From NCBI RefSeq assembly GCF_009932475.1, contig NZ_BJOV01000003.1, positions 620,001 through 684,000 on the forward strand: DNA of 64,000 nt. Direction: 5' to 3'. Both the position numbers and the translations under genes were made by a program. Below the pieces are notes generated by a model. That model had not been told where the DNA came from. It searched no databases and saw nothing but the letters and a program-made list of their open reading frames with translations. Source of the stretch: Gordonia spumicola (GTDB lineage: Bacteria > Actinomycetota > Actinomycetes > Mycobacteriales > Mycobacteriaceae). This document shows, piece by piece, positions 26,606 to 37,148 of this stretch (positions within the stretch are counted from its first letter, which is position 1; each line of letters starts with the position of its first letter).

Positions 26606-27115
26606 TCATTCCGAGGTGACGAGGACGACGAGCTTGTCGGGGCATTTGGTGAACGCAGCGGGCCGTTCGCTCGGCGCGGCTCCGCCGGGCACCGATTCGG
26701 CGACCTTCCGCGCCGCGGCCTCCTGGCCCGCGCCGTAGAAGATCGTGTTCTCGCTGATGCTGCGAGTCTGGTAGTTCTCGGTCGCCTCCACCGTGAACCC
26801 GGCGTTCGTCAGCGCGGTGGACGTCTTCGCAGCGAGGCCCGCGATGGTGCCGACGTTGTACACGCAGATGCCGCCGACGTCGGCGGCGTCCGCGACGGTG
26901 GACGGAGCCTGCTTGGTCGGCGTCTTGGTGGCGGGAGCCGACGGGGTCGGACTCGCGGGCGCGCTCGATTCGGCGTTGGCGAGATCGGCCGCCGGGTCGT
27001 CGCCGCTGTCCATGACGCTCTTCAGTCCGAGGCCGATGAAGACCACGGCGATCGCCAGCAGGAGCATGGCGCCCGCTCGGAGAGGCAGTCGGTTGGTTTC
27101 TCGGTCAGCTTTCAT
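26606..27115 (-). CDS. LytR C-terminal domain protein (Cei/Rv0431-like)
   Basis: This 169-residue protein has a short cytosolic N-terminus, one membrane anchor (about residues 14-35), a Pro/Thr/Ala linker, and a LytR_C domain (GGICVYNVGTIAGLAAK ... VVLVTSE) outside the cell. Relatives such as Rv0431 and the corynebacterial/mycobacterial Cei proteins affect envelope integrity. A GTG at 27118 is an alternative start only one codon earlier. It lies between the DUF3263 gene and sodC. Confidence 0.88.
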   Translation of the reverse strand: MKADRETNRLPLRAGAMLLLAIAVVFIGLGLKSVMDSGDDPAADLANAESSAPASPTPSAPATKTPTKQAPSTVADAADVGGICVYNVGTIAGLAAKTSTALTNAGFTVEATENYQTRSISENTIFYGAGQEAAARKVAESVPGGAAPSERPAAFTKCPDKLVVLVTSE

Positions 27116-27188
27116 CACGGCAACTTTAGCTCACGACGTCGCGTAGTACGTCGCGGCGTGGGCCGCGTGTGCCGATTGGGAGACAACC

Positions 27189-27533
27189 CTAGATGTCGAA
27201 GCCGAGACGACGAGCGGCGCGTGCCTTCTGGCGCGACGCGCGGAGTCGACGGAGACGCTTGACGAGCATGGGGTCGGCCGCGAGGGCCTCCGGCCTGTCG
27301 ACCAGTGCATTCAGGATCTGGTAGTACCGCGTCGCGGACAAGCTGAAGAGTTCCTTGATGGCCTCTTCCTTCGAACCCGCGTACTTCCACCACTGCCGCT
27401 CGAAGGCGAGCACGTCGTGTTCCCTCCGAGTCAGGCCGTCCGGGCCCACCTCGTGGGGATCGATCGGCTGTGCGGTCTGCGCAGCGGCGACCGAGTCGTC
27501 GTCGTTGGGGGTACGCGCGGTTGCGCCGTCCAT
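27189..27533 (-). CDS. DUF3263 protein
   Basis: This 114-residue cytosolic protein has a disordered acidic start and the DUF3263 core LTRREHDVLAFERQWWKYAG, then KEEAIKELFSLSATRYYQIL, which looks like a small helix-turn-helix or sigma-factor-like helical fold. The C-terminus is very basic (RLRASRQKARAARRLG), so it could bind nucleic acid. The ATG at 27533 is chosen over an upstream reading because of the GGAGCGAG before it and the homologue length (Rv0430 about 100 residues). It is divergent from def. Confidence 0.88.
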   Translation of the reverse strand: MDGATARTPNDDDSVAAAQTAQPIDPHEVGPDGLTRREHDVLAFERQWWKYAGSKEEAIKELFSLSATRYYQILNALVDRPEALAADPMLVKRLRRLRASRQKARAARRLGFDI

Positions 27534-27714
27534 CTCGCTCCCTTGAAAAGATTCCGCCGAATGTCCACTGCCGAAGTACGCCACAGGTCGGCTCCCCGCC
27601 CGCCCGGACCGCCGGGCCCGGGGAGGAATCACACTCGTGTGGTTTCGCCGATGAGTCTAACCATTCCCGACGTGTGACTCGTGACGACACGCACGACGTG
27701 GAGTGTTCCGCCGG

Positions 27715-27720
27715 TAAAGT
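27715..27720 (+). promoter_or_regulatory. Likely -10 element for a leaderless def transcript
   Basis: TAAAGT ends 8 bases before the def ATG and no Shine-Dalgarno is seen, which fits the leaderless promoters common in Mycobacteriales. Confidence 0.4.
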
Positions 27721-27728
27721 GTCTGCAC

Positions 27729-28319
27729 ATGGCAATTCTTCCGATCTGCATCGTCGGCGAACCAGTTCTGCACAAGCCGACGACTCCCGTCGAACTCGAT
27801 GCGAACGGCGTCCCGTCGCCTGAGGTCATCACGCTGCTCGACGACATGTACGCGACCATGGACGCCGCGAACGGTGTGGGCCTGGCCGCCAATCAGGTCG
27901 GCCGGGATCTGCGCATGTTCGTCTACGACTGCCCGGACGGCGGAGTGCGGCGCCGCGGCGAGGTGATCAACCCGGTGCTGGAGACGTCGGAGATCCCCGA
28001 GACCATGCCCGATCCCGACGACAACGACGAGGGCTGCCTGTCGGTGCCCGGCGAGGGTTTCCCGACCGGCCGCGCGTCGTGGGCGAAGGTGGTCGGCACC
28101 GACCGCACCGGAGCCGCGGTCGAGATCGAGGGCGAGGACTTCTTCGCCCGAATGCTGCAGCACGAGACCGGCCACCTCGACGGATACCTGTACGTCGACG
28201 TCTTGGTCGGCCGCAACGCGCGTGCGGCCAAGAAGGCGATCAAGCGCAACGGGTGGGGAGTCCCCGGCCTCACGTGGACGCCCGGCGAGGTCCGGGACCC
28301 GTTCGGCCACGACGACTGA
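27729..28319 (+). CDS. def: Peptide deformylase
   Basis: This removes the formyl group from nascent proteins. All three motifs are present: [10 protein letters not shown] (motif I), EGCLSVPG (II, with the metal-binding Cys) and QHETGHLDG (III, His145, Glu146, His149). At 196 residues it is typical of the actinobacterial type. A longer in-frame reading exists to 27681, but the ATG at 27729 fits the family start and a -10-like TAAAGT just upstream. The next gene starts two bases after its stop. Confidence 0.96.
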   Translation: MAILPICIVGEPVLHKPTTPVELDANGVPSPEVITLLDDMYATMDAANGVGLAANQVGRDLRMFVYDCPDGGVRRRGEVINPVLETSEIPETMPDPDDNDEGCLSVPGEGFPTGRASWAKVVGTDRTGAAVEIEGEDFFARMLQHETGHLDGYLYVDVLVGRNARAAKKAIKRNGWGVPGLTWTPGEVRDPFGHDD

Positions 28320-28321
28320 TC

Positions 28322-28996
28322 GTGCCGTCCCCCGATCCGGTGATCGGCGATCGGGTCGTCGTCCGATACCGACTGTCCGACGCCGCCCCGGCGGACTGGC
28401 GCGAGGTTCCGAATCCGGTTGTGGCGCACGGCCCGTCGCTGTCGGATGTGACGGGCGTGCTGGTGTCGTCAGACGACGCGGCGCTGGTCGTGCTGCGCGA
28501 CGGCCGGGAGACCGTCATCCCCCGCTCCGCGGTCTCGTCGATGCGGACCCTGTCGCGGACGGTTGTCCGCAATTCGCAGATCCGTGACGTCGAACGAGCC
28601 CTCTGTGCGGCGGCGGGCGGCGAACACGCAGCGATCGACGGATGGCTGCTGCGGGCGGGCGGCTCCGGGCTCCGCGGGAACCTCGCCGTCCCCGTCGATT
28701 TCGGCGCCTCGTCGGCGTCCCTTCCGACGGTGCGGGCGTGGTTCGACGACCGCGGCCTGCCCGCTCGCGCGCTGCTTCCGGACCGGCTCGTCCGCGCGGG
28801 GTCGATCCCCGTCGTCGACGACGGGGATGCGGTGGAGGTGCTCGTCTGCGATCACCGTCCGCCCGTCGACGCGGTCGAGTTGGCCGACGGCAGGTGGGCC
28901 GTGACGGTCCCCGCCGACGATCCGCGGGCACGAGAGGCGGCTCGACGATCGGGACTGACCCTGCATCACACCGGACGGGTCCACACGCTGGGCTGA
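28322..28996 (+). CDS. Rv0428c/Cg3035-like protein, shortened, GNAT core not evident
   Basis: The N-terminal half matches the Rv0428c family: a small beta-barrel-like start (IGDRVVVRYRL), then IDGWLLRAGGSGLRGNLAVP and WFDDRGLPARALLPDR. Family members are usually about 300 residues with a C-terminal GNAT acetyltransferase domain; this one is 224 and I cannot see the acetyl-CoA loop (Q/R-x-x-G-x-G/A). The final REAARRSGLTLHHTGRVH resembles the normal family end, so the middle part seems lost or shrunken. Position between def and xthA equals that in M. tuberculosis. The GTG start is 2 bases after def. It may have lost transferase activity. Confidence 0.8.
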   Translation: MPSPDPVIGDRVVVRYRLSDAAPADWREVPNPVVAHGPSLSDVTGVLVSSDDAALVVLRDGRETVIPRSAVSSMRTLSRTVVRNSQIRDVERALCAAAGGEHAAIDGWLLRAGGSGLRGNLAVPVDFGASSASLPTVRAWFDDRGLPARALLPDRLVRAGSIPVVDDGDAVEVLVCDHRPPVDAVELADGRWAVTVPADDPRAREAARRSGLTLHHTGRVHTLG

Positions 28997-29034
28997 TGCG
29001 ACGGCGGCGCGTCGAGCCGCTACCGTGGACGCTG

Positions 29035-29547
29035 ATGTCCTCCCCCACGCCGCCCTCCGAACAGTCTCGCCGCCGCCTGCTGGCGTCCGCGATCGCCGTC
29101 CTCGTCCTCCTGGCTGTCGGCGCCCTGACCTGGTGGATCGACGGACGCAGTTCCCCGGACGAGGCGTCGCCGCCTGCGTCGTCGGTGAGCATCGTCGACG
29201 GAAGCACCACGACGGCGGCCGACCGGTCCCGCACCGATCGGCCGGGACCCTCCGACACTCCCGCCAGGGTGGAACAGACCCTCCAGTACATCGATGCCGG
29301 CGATTGGCCCGCCGCGGCGAATGCGCCTGGCACACACGGCGGCGACACGTTCCGCAACAACGAGCGCCGACTGCCGGTGAAGTCGACGAAGGGCAAGCGG
29401 ATCCAGTACCGCGAGTGGGACGTCAATCCGAAGCAGCGCGGCCGCGGTCGCGACGCGGAACGCATCATCACCGGCAGCGACGGGTCCGCCTACTACACGC
29501 TCGACCACTACGAGACGTTCACCAAGATCCGAGGTCCGTCGTCATGA
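29035..29547 (+). CDS. Exported guanyl-specific ribonuclease (RNase Sa/barnase type)
   Basis: This 170-residue protein has an N-terminal membrane/signal segment (about residues 16-36), a Ser/Thr/Asp-rich linker and a microbial RNase domain (about 78-168). The catalytic set of RNase Sa is kept: Glu127 in YREWDV, Arg143 in RIITG and His158 in LDHYETF. It is expected to cut RNA 3' of guanosine. The following gene encodes a barstar-like inhibitor with an ATGA overlap. A longer start at ATG 28996 (TGATG with the upstream stop) is possible; 29035 puts the signal segment at the normal distance and has TACCGT, a -10-like box, 8 bases upstream. Confidence 0.88.
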   Translation: MSSPTPPSEQSRRRLLASAIAVLVLLAVGALTWWIDGRSSPDEASPPASSVSIVDGSTTTAADRSRTDRPGPSDTPARVEQTLQYIDAGDWPAAANAPGTHGGDTFRNNERRLPVKSTKGKRIQYREWDVNPKQRGRGRDAERIITGSDGSAYYTLDHYETFTKIRGPSS

Positions 29548-30008
29548 GCATCGTCGAATTCGTCCGCACCGGAGCAGTCGGCGTCGTCTCCGAGACGCCG
29601 TCGCTGTTCGGGACGGGCGCGGTGACCCGACGAATGGACGCGGCGGACATGCGCACCGTCGACGATCTGCTCGACGCGTTCGCACAGGCCTGGGACTTCC
29701 CCGACCATTTCGGGTTCAACCGGGATGCCCTCGACGACTGCATGCGCGACCTGCCCGACGGCCTCCGGACTCCCGAGGGGACCGCGGCGAGCGGATACCT
29801 GACGGTGATCGACGACGCCGCGCGACTCCTCGCCGACGACACCGCGGCCCTCGAGTGGTTCGCCGAGTCGGTGGAGTTCTGGCACGACCATCACCGCGCG
29901 CACGGCCGCGGCTTCGCGGTGCTGCTGGTCACGGACCACCCGGAGATCGTCGTCGAGCGGTGGTCCGCGGTCGGAGTTTCTCTTACGGACGTGTCCGGGA
30001 GAGACTGA
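29544..30008 (+). CDS. Barstar-family ribonuclease inhibitor
   Basis: This cytosolic inhibitor is predicted to protect the cell from the ribonuclease encoded just before it. The 154-residue protein carries the barstar core: LLDAFAQAWDFPDHFGFNRDALDD is the family helix pair (quoted across two segments: AWDFPDHFGFN and RDALDDCMRDL). Acidic residues in that helix plug the RNase active site in barnase-barstar. It overlaps the RNase gene by four bases, so synthesis of toxin and inhibitor is coupled. xthA starts 4 bases after its stop. Confidence 0.9.
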   Translation: MSIVEFVRTGAVGVVSETPSLFGTGAVTRRMDAADMRTVDDLLDAFAQAWDFPDHFGFNRDALDDCMRDLPDGLRTPEGTAASGYLTVIDDAARLLADDTAALEWFAESVEFWHDHHRAHGRGFAVLLVTDHPEIVVERWSAVGVSLTDVSGRD

Positions 30009-30012
30009 ACCC

Positions 30013-30795
30013 ATGCGCCTGGCGACCTGGAATGTGAACTCGATCCGCGCGCGCTCGGAGGACGTCGTCGCGTGGATGACGCGGCACGCCGTCGACGTGC
30101 TCGCCATCCAGGAGACCAAGTGCTCCGACGACCAGTTCCCGGTCATGAGCTTCATCGCACACGGCTATGACGTGGCGTTCCACGGGCAGGGCGGCTACAA
30201 CGGCGTGGCGATCGCGTCGCGCGTCGGACTCTCCGACGTGCACATCGGGTTCGACGGTCAACCCGAGTTCGACGGGGTGCGCGAGGCGCGGGCGATCTCC
30301 GCCCTCTGCGGCGGAGTCCGAGTGTGGAGCCTGTACGTCCCGAACGGCCGCGCCCCCGGCGACCCGCACCTGGACTACAAGCTGGCGTGGCTCGACGCGC
30401 TGGCCGGCGTCATGCAGTTGGAGCTGACTCACGACCCGGCGTCGCAGATCGCGCTCGCGGGCGACTGGAACGTCGCACCGACCGACGACGACGTGTGGGA
30501 TCCGGAGTTCTTCGCCGACAAGACGCACACCTCCGACGCCGAACGTGCGGCCTTCGCCGCGTTCGCCGACGCGGGCTACGTCGACAGCGCCGCACCCTTC
30601 ACACCCGGCCCGGACACCTACACGTTCTGGGACTACACCGCGGGACGCCACCAGAAGAACGAGGGCATGCGCATCGACTTCGCGCTGTGCTCACCGGCGT
30701 TGGACGACCGCGTCCACGACGCGTTCATCGACGTCGCCGCCCGCGCCGCCAAGGGCGCGAGCGACCACGCTCCCCTCGTCCTCGATCTCTCCTGA
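30013..30795 (+). CDS. xthA: Exodeoxyribonuclease III
   Basis: This is an AP endonuclease/3' exonuclease of base-excision repair. The 260-residue protein has the EEP fold motifs: ATWNVNSIRAR, the metal-binding Glu in IQETKC, SLYVPNGR, the Asp/Asn pair in AGDWNVAP and the terminal SDHAPL. It ends the def operon. Confidence 0.95.
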   Translation: MRLATWNVNSIRARSEDVVAWMTRHAVDVLAIQETKCSDDQFPVMSFIAHGYDVAFHGQGGYNGVAIASRVGLSDVHIGFDGQPEFDGVREARAISALCGGVRVWSLYVPNGRAPGDPHLDYKLAWLDALAGVMQLELTHDPASQIALAGDWNVAPTDDDVWDPEFFADKTHTSDAERAAFAAFADAGYVDSAAPFTPGPDTYTFWDYTAGRHQKNEGMRIDFALCSPALDDRVHDAFIDVAARAAKGASDHAPLVLDLS

Positions 30796-30801
30796 CCGTC
30801 T

Positions 30802-30847
30802 GCTCCCCGAGCGCCATCGTCCGGCTCCCCGAGCGCAGTCGAGGGGC
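30802..30847. repeat. Intergenic repeat of the gagcgcagtcgag type
   Basis: gctccccgagcgc occurs at 30802-30814 and 30824-30836, and the second copy runs on into a palindromic ccccgagcgcagtcgagggg. It lies between convergent xthA and the siderophore-interacting protein gene and may act as a terminator. A related unit lies inside the AAA ATPase gene at 15391. Confidence 0.65.
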
Positions 30848-30853
30848 CGGGGG

Positions 30854-31606
30854 TCAGGCGAAGGGCTTGCCCACACGCCAGTAGGCGCGCGACTTGACAC
30901 CCGACCGGCCGAGCCGGAAGCCGGAGCGGAAGACCGAGGTCACCGCGCGGGTGCTCGCCGCGTCGAGCGCGACCCACGCGTGCGCTCCGGACGCGTCGAA
31001 GGCCGCGTCCCGGATCGTCTCGACGAGTCCCCTGCCGTCCCGTTCGCGTCGCACCCGGTGGACGGTGTCCTGCGGTCGGACGCGGATCGGCAGGTCGTTG
31101 TCGTCGTCGTGCACGCACTCGAACCAGACGGTCGCGGGGACGTCGGTCCCGGTCGCGGTGAAGGCGTCGAGCAGGGAGTTGATCGCGGCGAGGGAGGCCG
31201 TGTCGCCCGCGATCAGCCACCGCGTCGGGGCGGGGTCGGGCATGTCGAACTTGCTGCCCATCACCGAGACCGACAGCCGGTCGCCGACGACCGCGTTCTG
31301 CGCCCAGCGTGCGGCGGGACCGTCGTGCAGGGTGAACTCGAGGTGGAACGTGTCCGACTCCGGATCGGGGTCGACGAGCGTGTACCCGCGCTGATGCAGC
31401 GCCTCGTCGGACGGGAACCACCCGCGGACCCACATGGTCGGGTGGAGCGGGATCTCCGACAGCAGACCGCCGCCGGAGAAGGCCAGTCGGAGGTAGTGGT
31501 CGGTCACCCGCTCCGTCGCGGTGACTGTCAGTTCGAAGTCGTCCGCGCGGAACGCCTTCATGATCGCGCCCTGCCAGCCTCGGGACGGGGCCTTGTTCTC
31601 ACTCAT
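30854..31606 (-). CDS. Siderophore-interacting protein (ViuB-type ferric reductase)
   Basis: This FAD/NAD(P)H flavoreductase is predicted to free iron from ferric siderophores in the cytosol. The 250-residue protein has an N-terminal FAD-binding beta barrel (TDHYLRLAFSGG, HQRGYTLVDPD, with R-x-Y-T), a middle MGSKFDMP and AGDTASLAAINSLL nucleotide-binding part, and the C-terminal SRAYWRVGK end typical of the family. The gene has an IdeR/DtxR-like box 20 bases before its ATG, so it is very likely repressed by iron. Confidence 0.93.
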   Translation of the reverse strand: MSENKAPSRGWQGAIMKAFRADDFELTVTATERVTDHYLRLAFSGGGLLSEIPLHPTMWVRGWFPSDEALHQRGYTLVDPDPESDTFHLEFTLHDGPAARWAQNAVVGDRLSVSVMGSKFDMPDPAPTRWLIAGDTASLAAINSLLDAFTATGTDVPATVWFECVHDDDNDLPIRVRPQDTVHRVRRERDGRGLVETIRDAAFDASGAHAWVALDAASTRAVTSVFRSGFRLGRSGVKSRAYWRVGKPFA

Positions 31607-31625
31607 TCGGTTCGCCTCTCATAGA

Positions 31626-31644
31626 TGAGGCGAGCCTAACCGAA
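31626..31644 (-). promoter_or_regulatory. IdeR/DtxR-type iron box
   Basis: The minus strand reads TTCGGTTAGGCTCGCCTCA, which agrees with 15 of 19 positions of the IdeR consensus as I know it (TTAGGTTAGGCTAACCTAA). It is located 20-38 bases before the siderophore-interacting protein start, in a 41-base gap after the GNAT gene. Confidence 0.75.
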
Positions 31645-31647
31645 GGT

Positions 31648-31989
31648 TCAGGCGGGAGCGAGCGCGACGGCTCCGGGATGCTCGTCGATGTAGTGCTTGG
31701 TGAAGGTGCACAGCGGTCGGACGCGGAGTCCCTGGGCACGCATGTACGCCATCGCCTCGCCGGTGAGCTCCGTGGCGAGCCCGTGTCCGGAGTACTCGTC
31801 GTACAGGACGGTGTGCAGGATCGTGACCGTCCGGTCGGGGTCGATGCGATAGCCGAGGACACCCACGAGGTCGCCCGCGACCCACAGTTCGAAGCGCTCG
31901 CGATCGCGATTGTGGACGACCTCCGAGATCTGCTGCAGCAGCGTTCGCGCCGACTGCTGCGGCGGACGATGACGGTTTCTCAGATGCAT
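31648..31989 (-). CDS. Small GNAT-type N-acetyltransferase (YidJ-like, PF14542 type)
   Basis: This 113-residue protein has the compact Gcn5-related fold: FELWVAGDLVGVLGYRID, the ILHTVLYDEYSGHGLATELT acetyl-CoA loop, and the end LRVRPLCTFTKHYIDEHP, where VRPLCTFT is typical of the small family. The start at ATG 31989 is fixed by AGGAGGT 4 bases upstream. Substrate unknown. Confidence 0.88.
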   Translation of the reverse strand: MHLRNRHRPPQQSARTLLQQISEVVHNRDRERFELWVAGDLVGVLGYRIDPDRTVTILHTVLYDEYSGHGLATELTGEAMAYMRAQGLRVRPLCTFTKHYIDEHPGAVALAPA

Positions 31990-32155
31990 GACACCTCCTG
32001 TGATGGCCGTCACAACACTACGGAACCGTAACTAAGTGGCGCAAGTCACACCAGTCACATCTGCATCACATTTGCATGTCGGCCGGACGCGTCACACACC
32101 GGGCGGCGGAGTGCCGTAGGCTGGCCGGGTGCCTCCTGGGCACACACAACTACAC

Positions 32156-34735
<2,580 letters not shown>

Positions 34736-34845
34736 CCCACGAGTCGAATCCGGAAGTTCACTCTTTCGTTCGACACACGGCCGGGCGTTTTGCGACGTAA
34801 GGCGTGAAACAATCGGAGGTTCGAGTCGTCAGTCAGGAGCCGTCC

Positions 34846-37125
34846 GTGGAGTTGAGACCCGGAGACGTATACGCCGGTTTTCGTGTGTTGTCCCAACTAG
34901 GGGCGGGTGGAATGGGCGAGGTGTACCGGGTCGAGCATCTCGAACTCCGCCGAATCGAGGCACTCAAACGCATTTCCGGTGCCGGGACCACCGATCCCGA
35001 CTTCCACAAGCGGTTCCGATCCGAGGCCCGCACCACGGCTGCGTTGGACCATCCGTCGATCATCGGAGTGAACAACTACGGCATCGCCGATGACGGTTCG
35101 CCCTGGATCGCGATGCCGCTCCTACACGGCGACGATCTGAAGGGCCGGATCTTCACTCCGAGGGTCCTCGCACCGATCGCCACTCAGATCGGGGCCGCGC
35201 TCGACTATGCCCATTCCCACGGCGTGGTGCATCGTGACATCAAACCGGCCAACCTGTTCCTGACGATCGACGCCGAGTCCGGGAAACCCACCGACGCGAT
35301 GATCCTCGACTTCGGCATCGCGAAAGCCGCCGACGCCACCAAGCTGACCGCCACGAACACCCTGATCGGCACGCTCGCCTACACCGCTCCGGAAGTGATC
35401 GAAGGGCGTCCAGCGTCACCGGCGAGCGACCAGTACGCGCTGGCCTGCACTATTCACGAGCTGCTCACCGGAGTGAGCCCGTTCAGCGGAACCAGTGCCT
35501 CCCAGATCATGGCCGCTCACCTCGACAAGCCTGCACCTCCGCTGTCGCAGACCGATCCGCGTCTGGCCCCGGCCGACCCGGTGATGGCGAGAGCCCTCGC
35601 AAAAGACCCCGCCCGGCGGTACCCGTCGTGCGGTGCTTTCATCGGCGAATTGAACTCATCGCTCGGCCGACCCGGATACCGCCCGGCTCCGGCCGTCGTC
35701 TCCCCGACTTTCGTCTCCCCGGCCTTCTCCACGCCGACTCAGATCGCGCCCGCCGCTGTGTCACCGTGGCAGAAGAACCGAACGACAATTCTCGCCGCCG
35801 CAGCCGCAGTCGTCGCGGTCCTGGTCGTGATCAGTGCTGTTGTGGTCCTCGGTGGCGGCGACGAGAACCACGACGGCGGGCTCCTGGCCGGGCAACTGAC
35901 GTCGGAGTTCCCCACCGCGCCGGACGTCGCATGGAAGTTCAGCCCGTCCGATGTCGGTGCGAGCACCCTTCAGCGGATGGGCAGCGGCTTTGTGGCGCTT
36001 CGCCCGCCGTTCGCCTACGACGACACGGCGATCATCACGATCGCGGACGAACACCTCGTCGGGACCACCCTCGCGACAGGTGACCGGTGGACGTCTACCC
36101 AGACGGTCGACACGTGTGCCGATCGCATAGTCGACGGACTCGTCGGCTGCCTCAGTGGTTCCCAACTCGTCCTCATCAACACGATCGACGGATCGACCCG
36201 GACATCCGCTCCGGCGTACCCCGGACTGGTCGGCTCGAACGCCGCCGGCCACTTCGTCCTGCCTGACGACAGTGCAACCGGCAGCGGCGAGATGCAACTC
36301 ACCAAGTTCACGCCCGACGGCGTGGAGTGGGCGAAATCGTACACACCCGATGCACTCGGATCGTCACTTCAAGGACGGGGAACCGTCCTGACCAGTGACA
36401 CAGCGGTGTTCTTCGGCACGGCTCCCGCGTTGTTCGTGGACGCGGCCAGCGGTGACAGCCTCGTTCAAGGCCTGATCGATCCCGACTCGGCGAGGGTGAC
36501 ACCGGCCGGAACATTCGTCGTCGGCACCAAACAAGGAGATGTTCAGTCGACCGTCGCGGTGTACCCGAACGGAAGCATCCGCGACGTCCCTCACGGGTCG
36601 ACGTCTACCTGGAGCACGGCCACGCCCGAAGTCGCCGACGAGAAGTACGGCAATGTGCTGTGGGTGGGCGACAAACCTGTGGGGCTCGACGAACCGGTAC
36701 CCGGCTGGCCTTCGGCGGTCTCGGCGTTCAGCGACGGTTCGTCCGGACCGATCGACATTCCGTTGGCGACAACCGACTACACGATTCTTGCCGGAGGCGA
36801 CATCGTCGCCGTGAACACCGCCACCGGATCAGAACTGTGGCGACATCCGTCGGCGAAGGGAGGCCTGTCGTACGGCGGCCGAGCCGTGACCGACGGTCGG
36901 CACATCATCTTCTTCGACTCGTCCACACTGATCGCAGCCGACCTCGCGACCGGTGAGGTCGCGTGGACACTTCCGCTCACCGATCTGATCGGATCGTCGT
37001 CGTCTACCGGGGGAGCCCTGAGTCTGCTCGCCGCAGGCGACATGCTCATCGTCGCATCCGAAACCGGTGGCATCGCCGCGCTCTCTCCATCCGGTGGCGC
37101 CGCAACGACACCAGGCACACGCTGA
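34846..37125 (+). CDS. Transmembrane Ser/Thr protein kinase with beta-propeller-like outer domain
   Basis: This Hanks-type kinase is 759 residues from the GTG at 34846, which has AGGAG 6 bases upstream and gives the same start layout as its two neighbours; a GTG at 34804 adds 14 residues. The kinase domain (about 8-280) has LGAGGMGEVY, Lys41, HRDIKPANL (Asp131) and DFG (Asp155), plus GTLAYTAPE, so it should be active. A membrane span at about 313-338 follows a Pro-rich linker. The outer part (about 345-755) has repeated strand motifs such as DGSTRTSAPAYPG and TATGSELWRHPSAKGG and TGEVAWTLPL, as in PQQ-like propellers. It lacks PASTA repeats. The signal it binds is unknown. Confidence 0.9.
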   Translation: MELRPGDVYAGFRVLSQLGAGGMGEVYRVEHLELRRIEALKRISGAGTTDPDFHKRFRSEARTTAALDHPSIIGVNNYGIADDGSPWIAMPLLHGDDLKGRIFTPRVLAPIATQIGAALDYAHSHGVVHRDIKPANLFLTIDAESGKPTDAMILDFGIAKAADATKLTATNTLIGTLAYTAPEVIEGRPASPASDQYALACTIHELLTGVSPFSGTSASQIMAAHLDKPAPPLSQTDPRLAPADPVMARALAKDPARRYPSCGAFIGELNSSLGRPGYRPAPAVVSPTFVSPAFSTPTQIAPAAVSPWQKNRTTILAAAAAVVAVLVVISAVVVLGGGDENHDGGLLAGQLTSEFPTAPDVAWKFSPSDVGASTLQRMGSGFVALRPPFAYDDTAIITIADEHLVGTTLATGDRWTSTQTVDTCADRIVDGLVGCLSGSQLVLINTIDGSTRTSAPAYPGLVGSNAAGHFVLPDDSATGSGEMQLTKFTPDGVEWAKSYTPDALGSSLQGRGTVLTSDTAVFFGTAPALFVDAASGDSLVQGLIDPDSARVTPAGTFVVGTKQGDVQSTVAVYPNGSIRDVPHGSTSTWSTATPEVADEKYGNVLWVGDKPVGLDEPVPGWPSAVSAFSDGSSGPIDIPLATTDYTILAGGDIVAVNTATGSELWRHPSAKGGLSYGGRAVTDGRHIIFFDSSTLIAADLATGEVAWTLPLTDLIGSSSSTGGALSLLAAGDMLIVASETGGIAALSPSGGAATTPGTR

Positions 37126-37148
37126 CCTCTCGTCCAAAGGACTACTTC

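Noticed and set aside
34804..34845. GTG at 34804 as the start of the first kinase gene
   Set aside because: The GTG at 34846 has a well-spaced AGGAG and gives the same N-terminal layout as the two neighbouring paralogues; 34804 remains possible.
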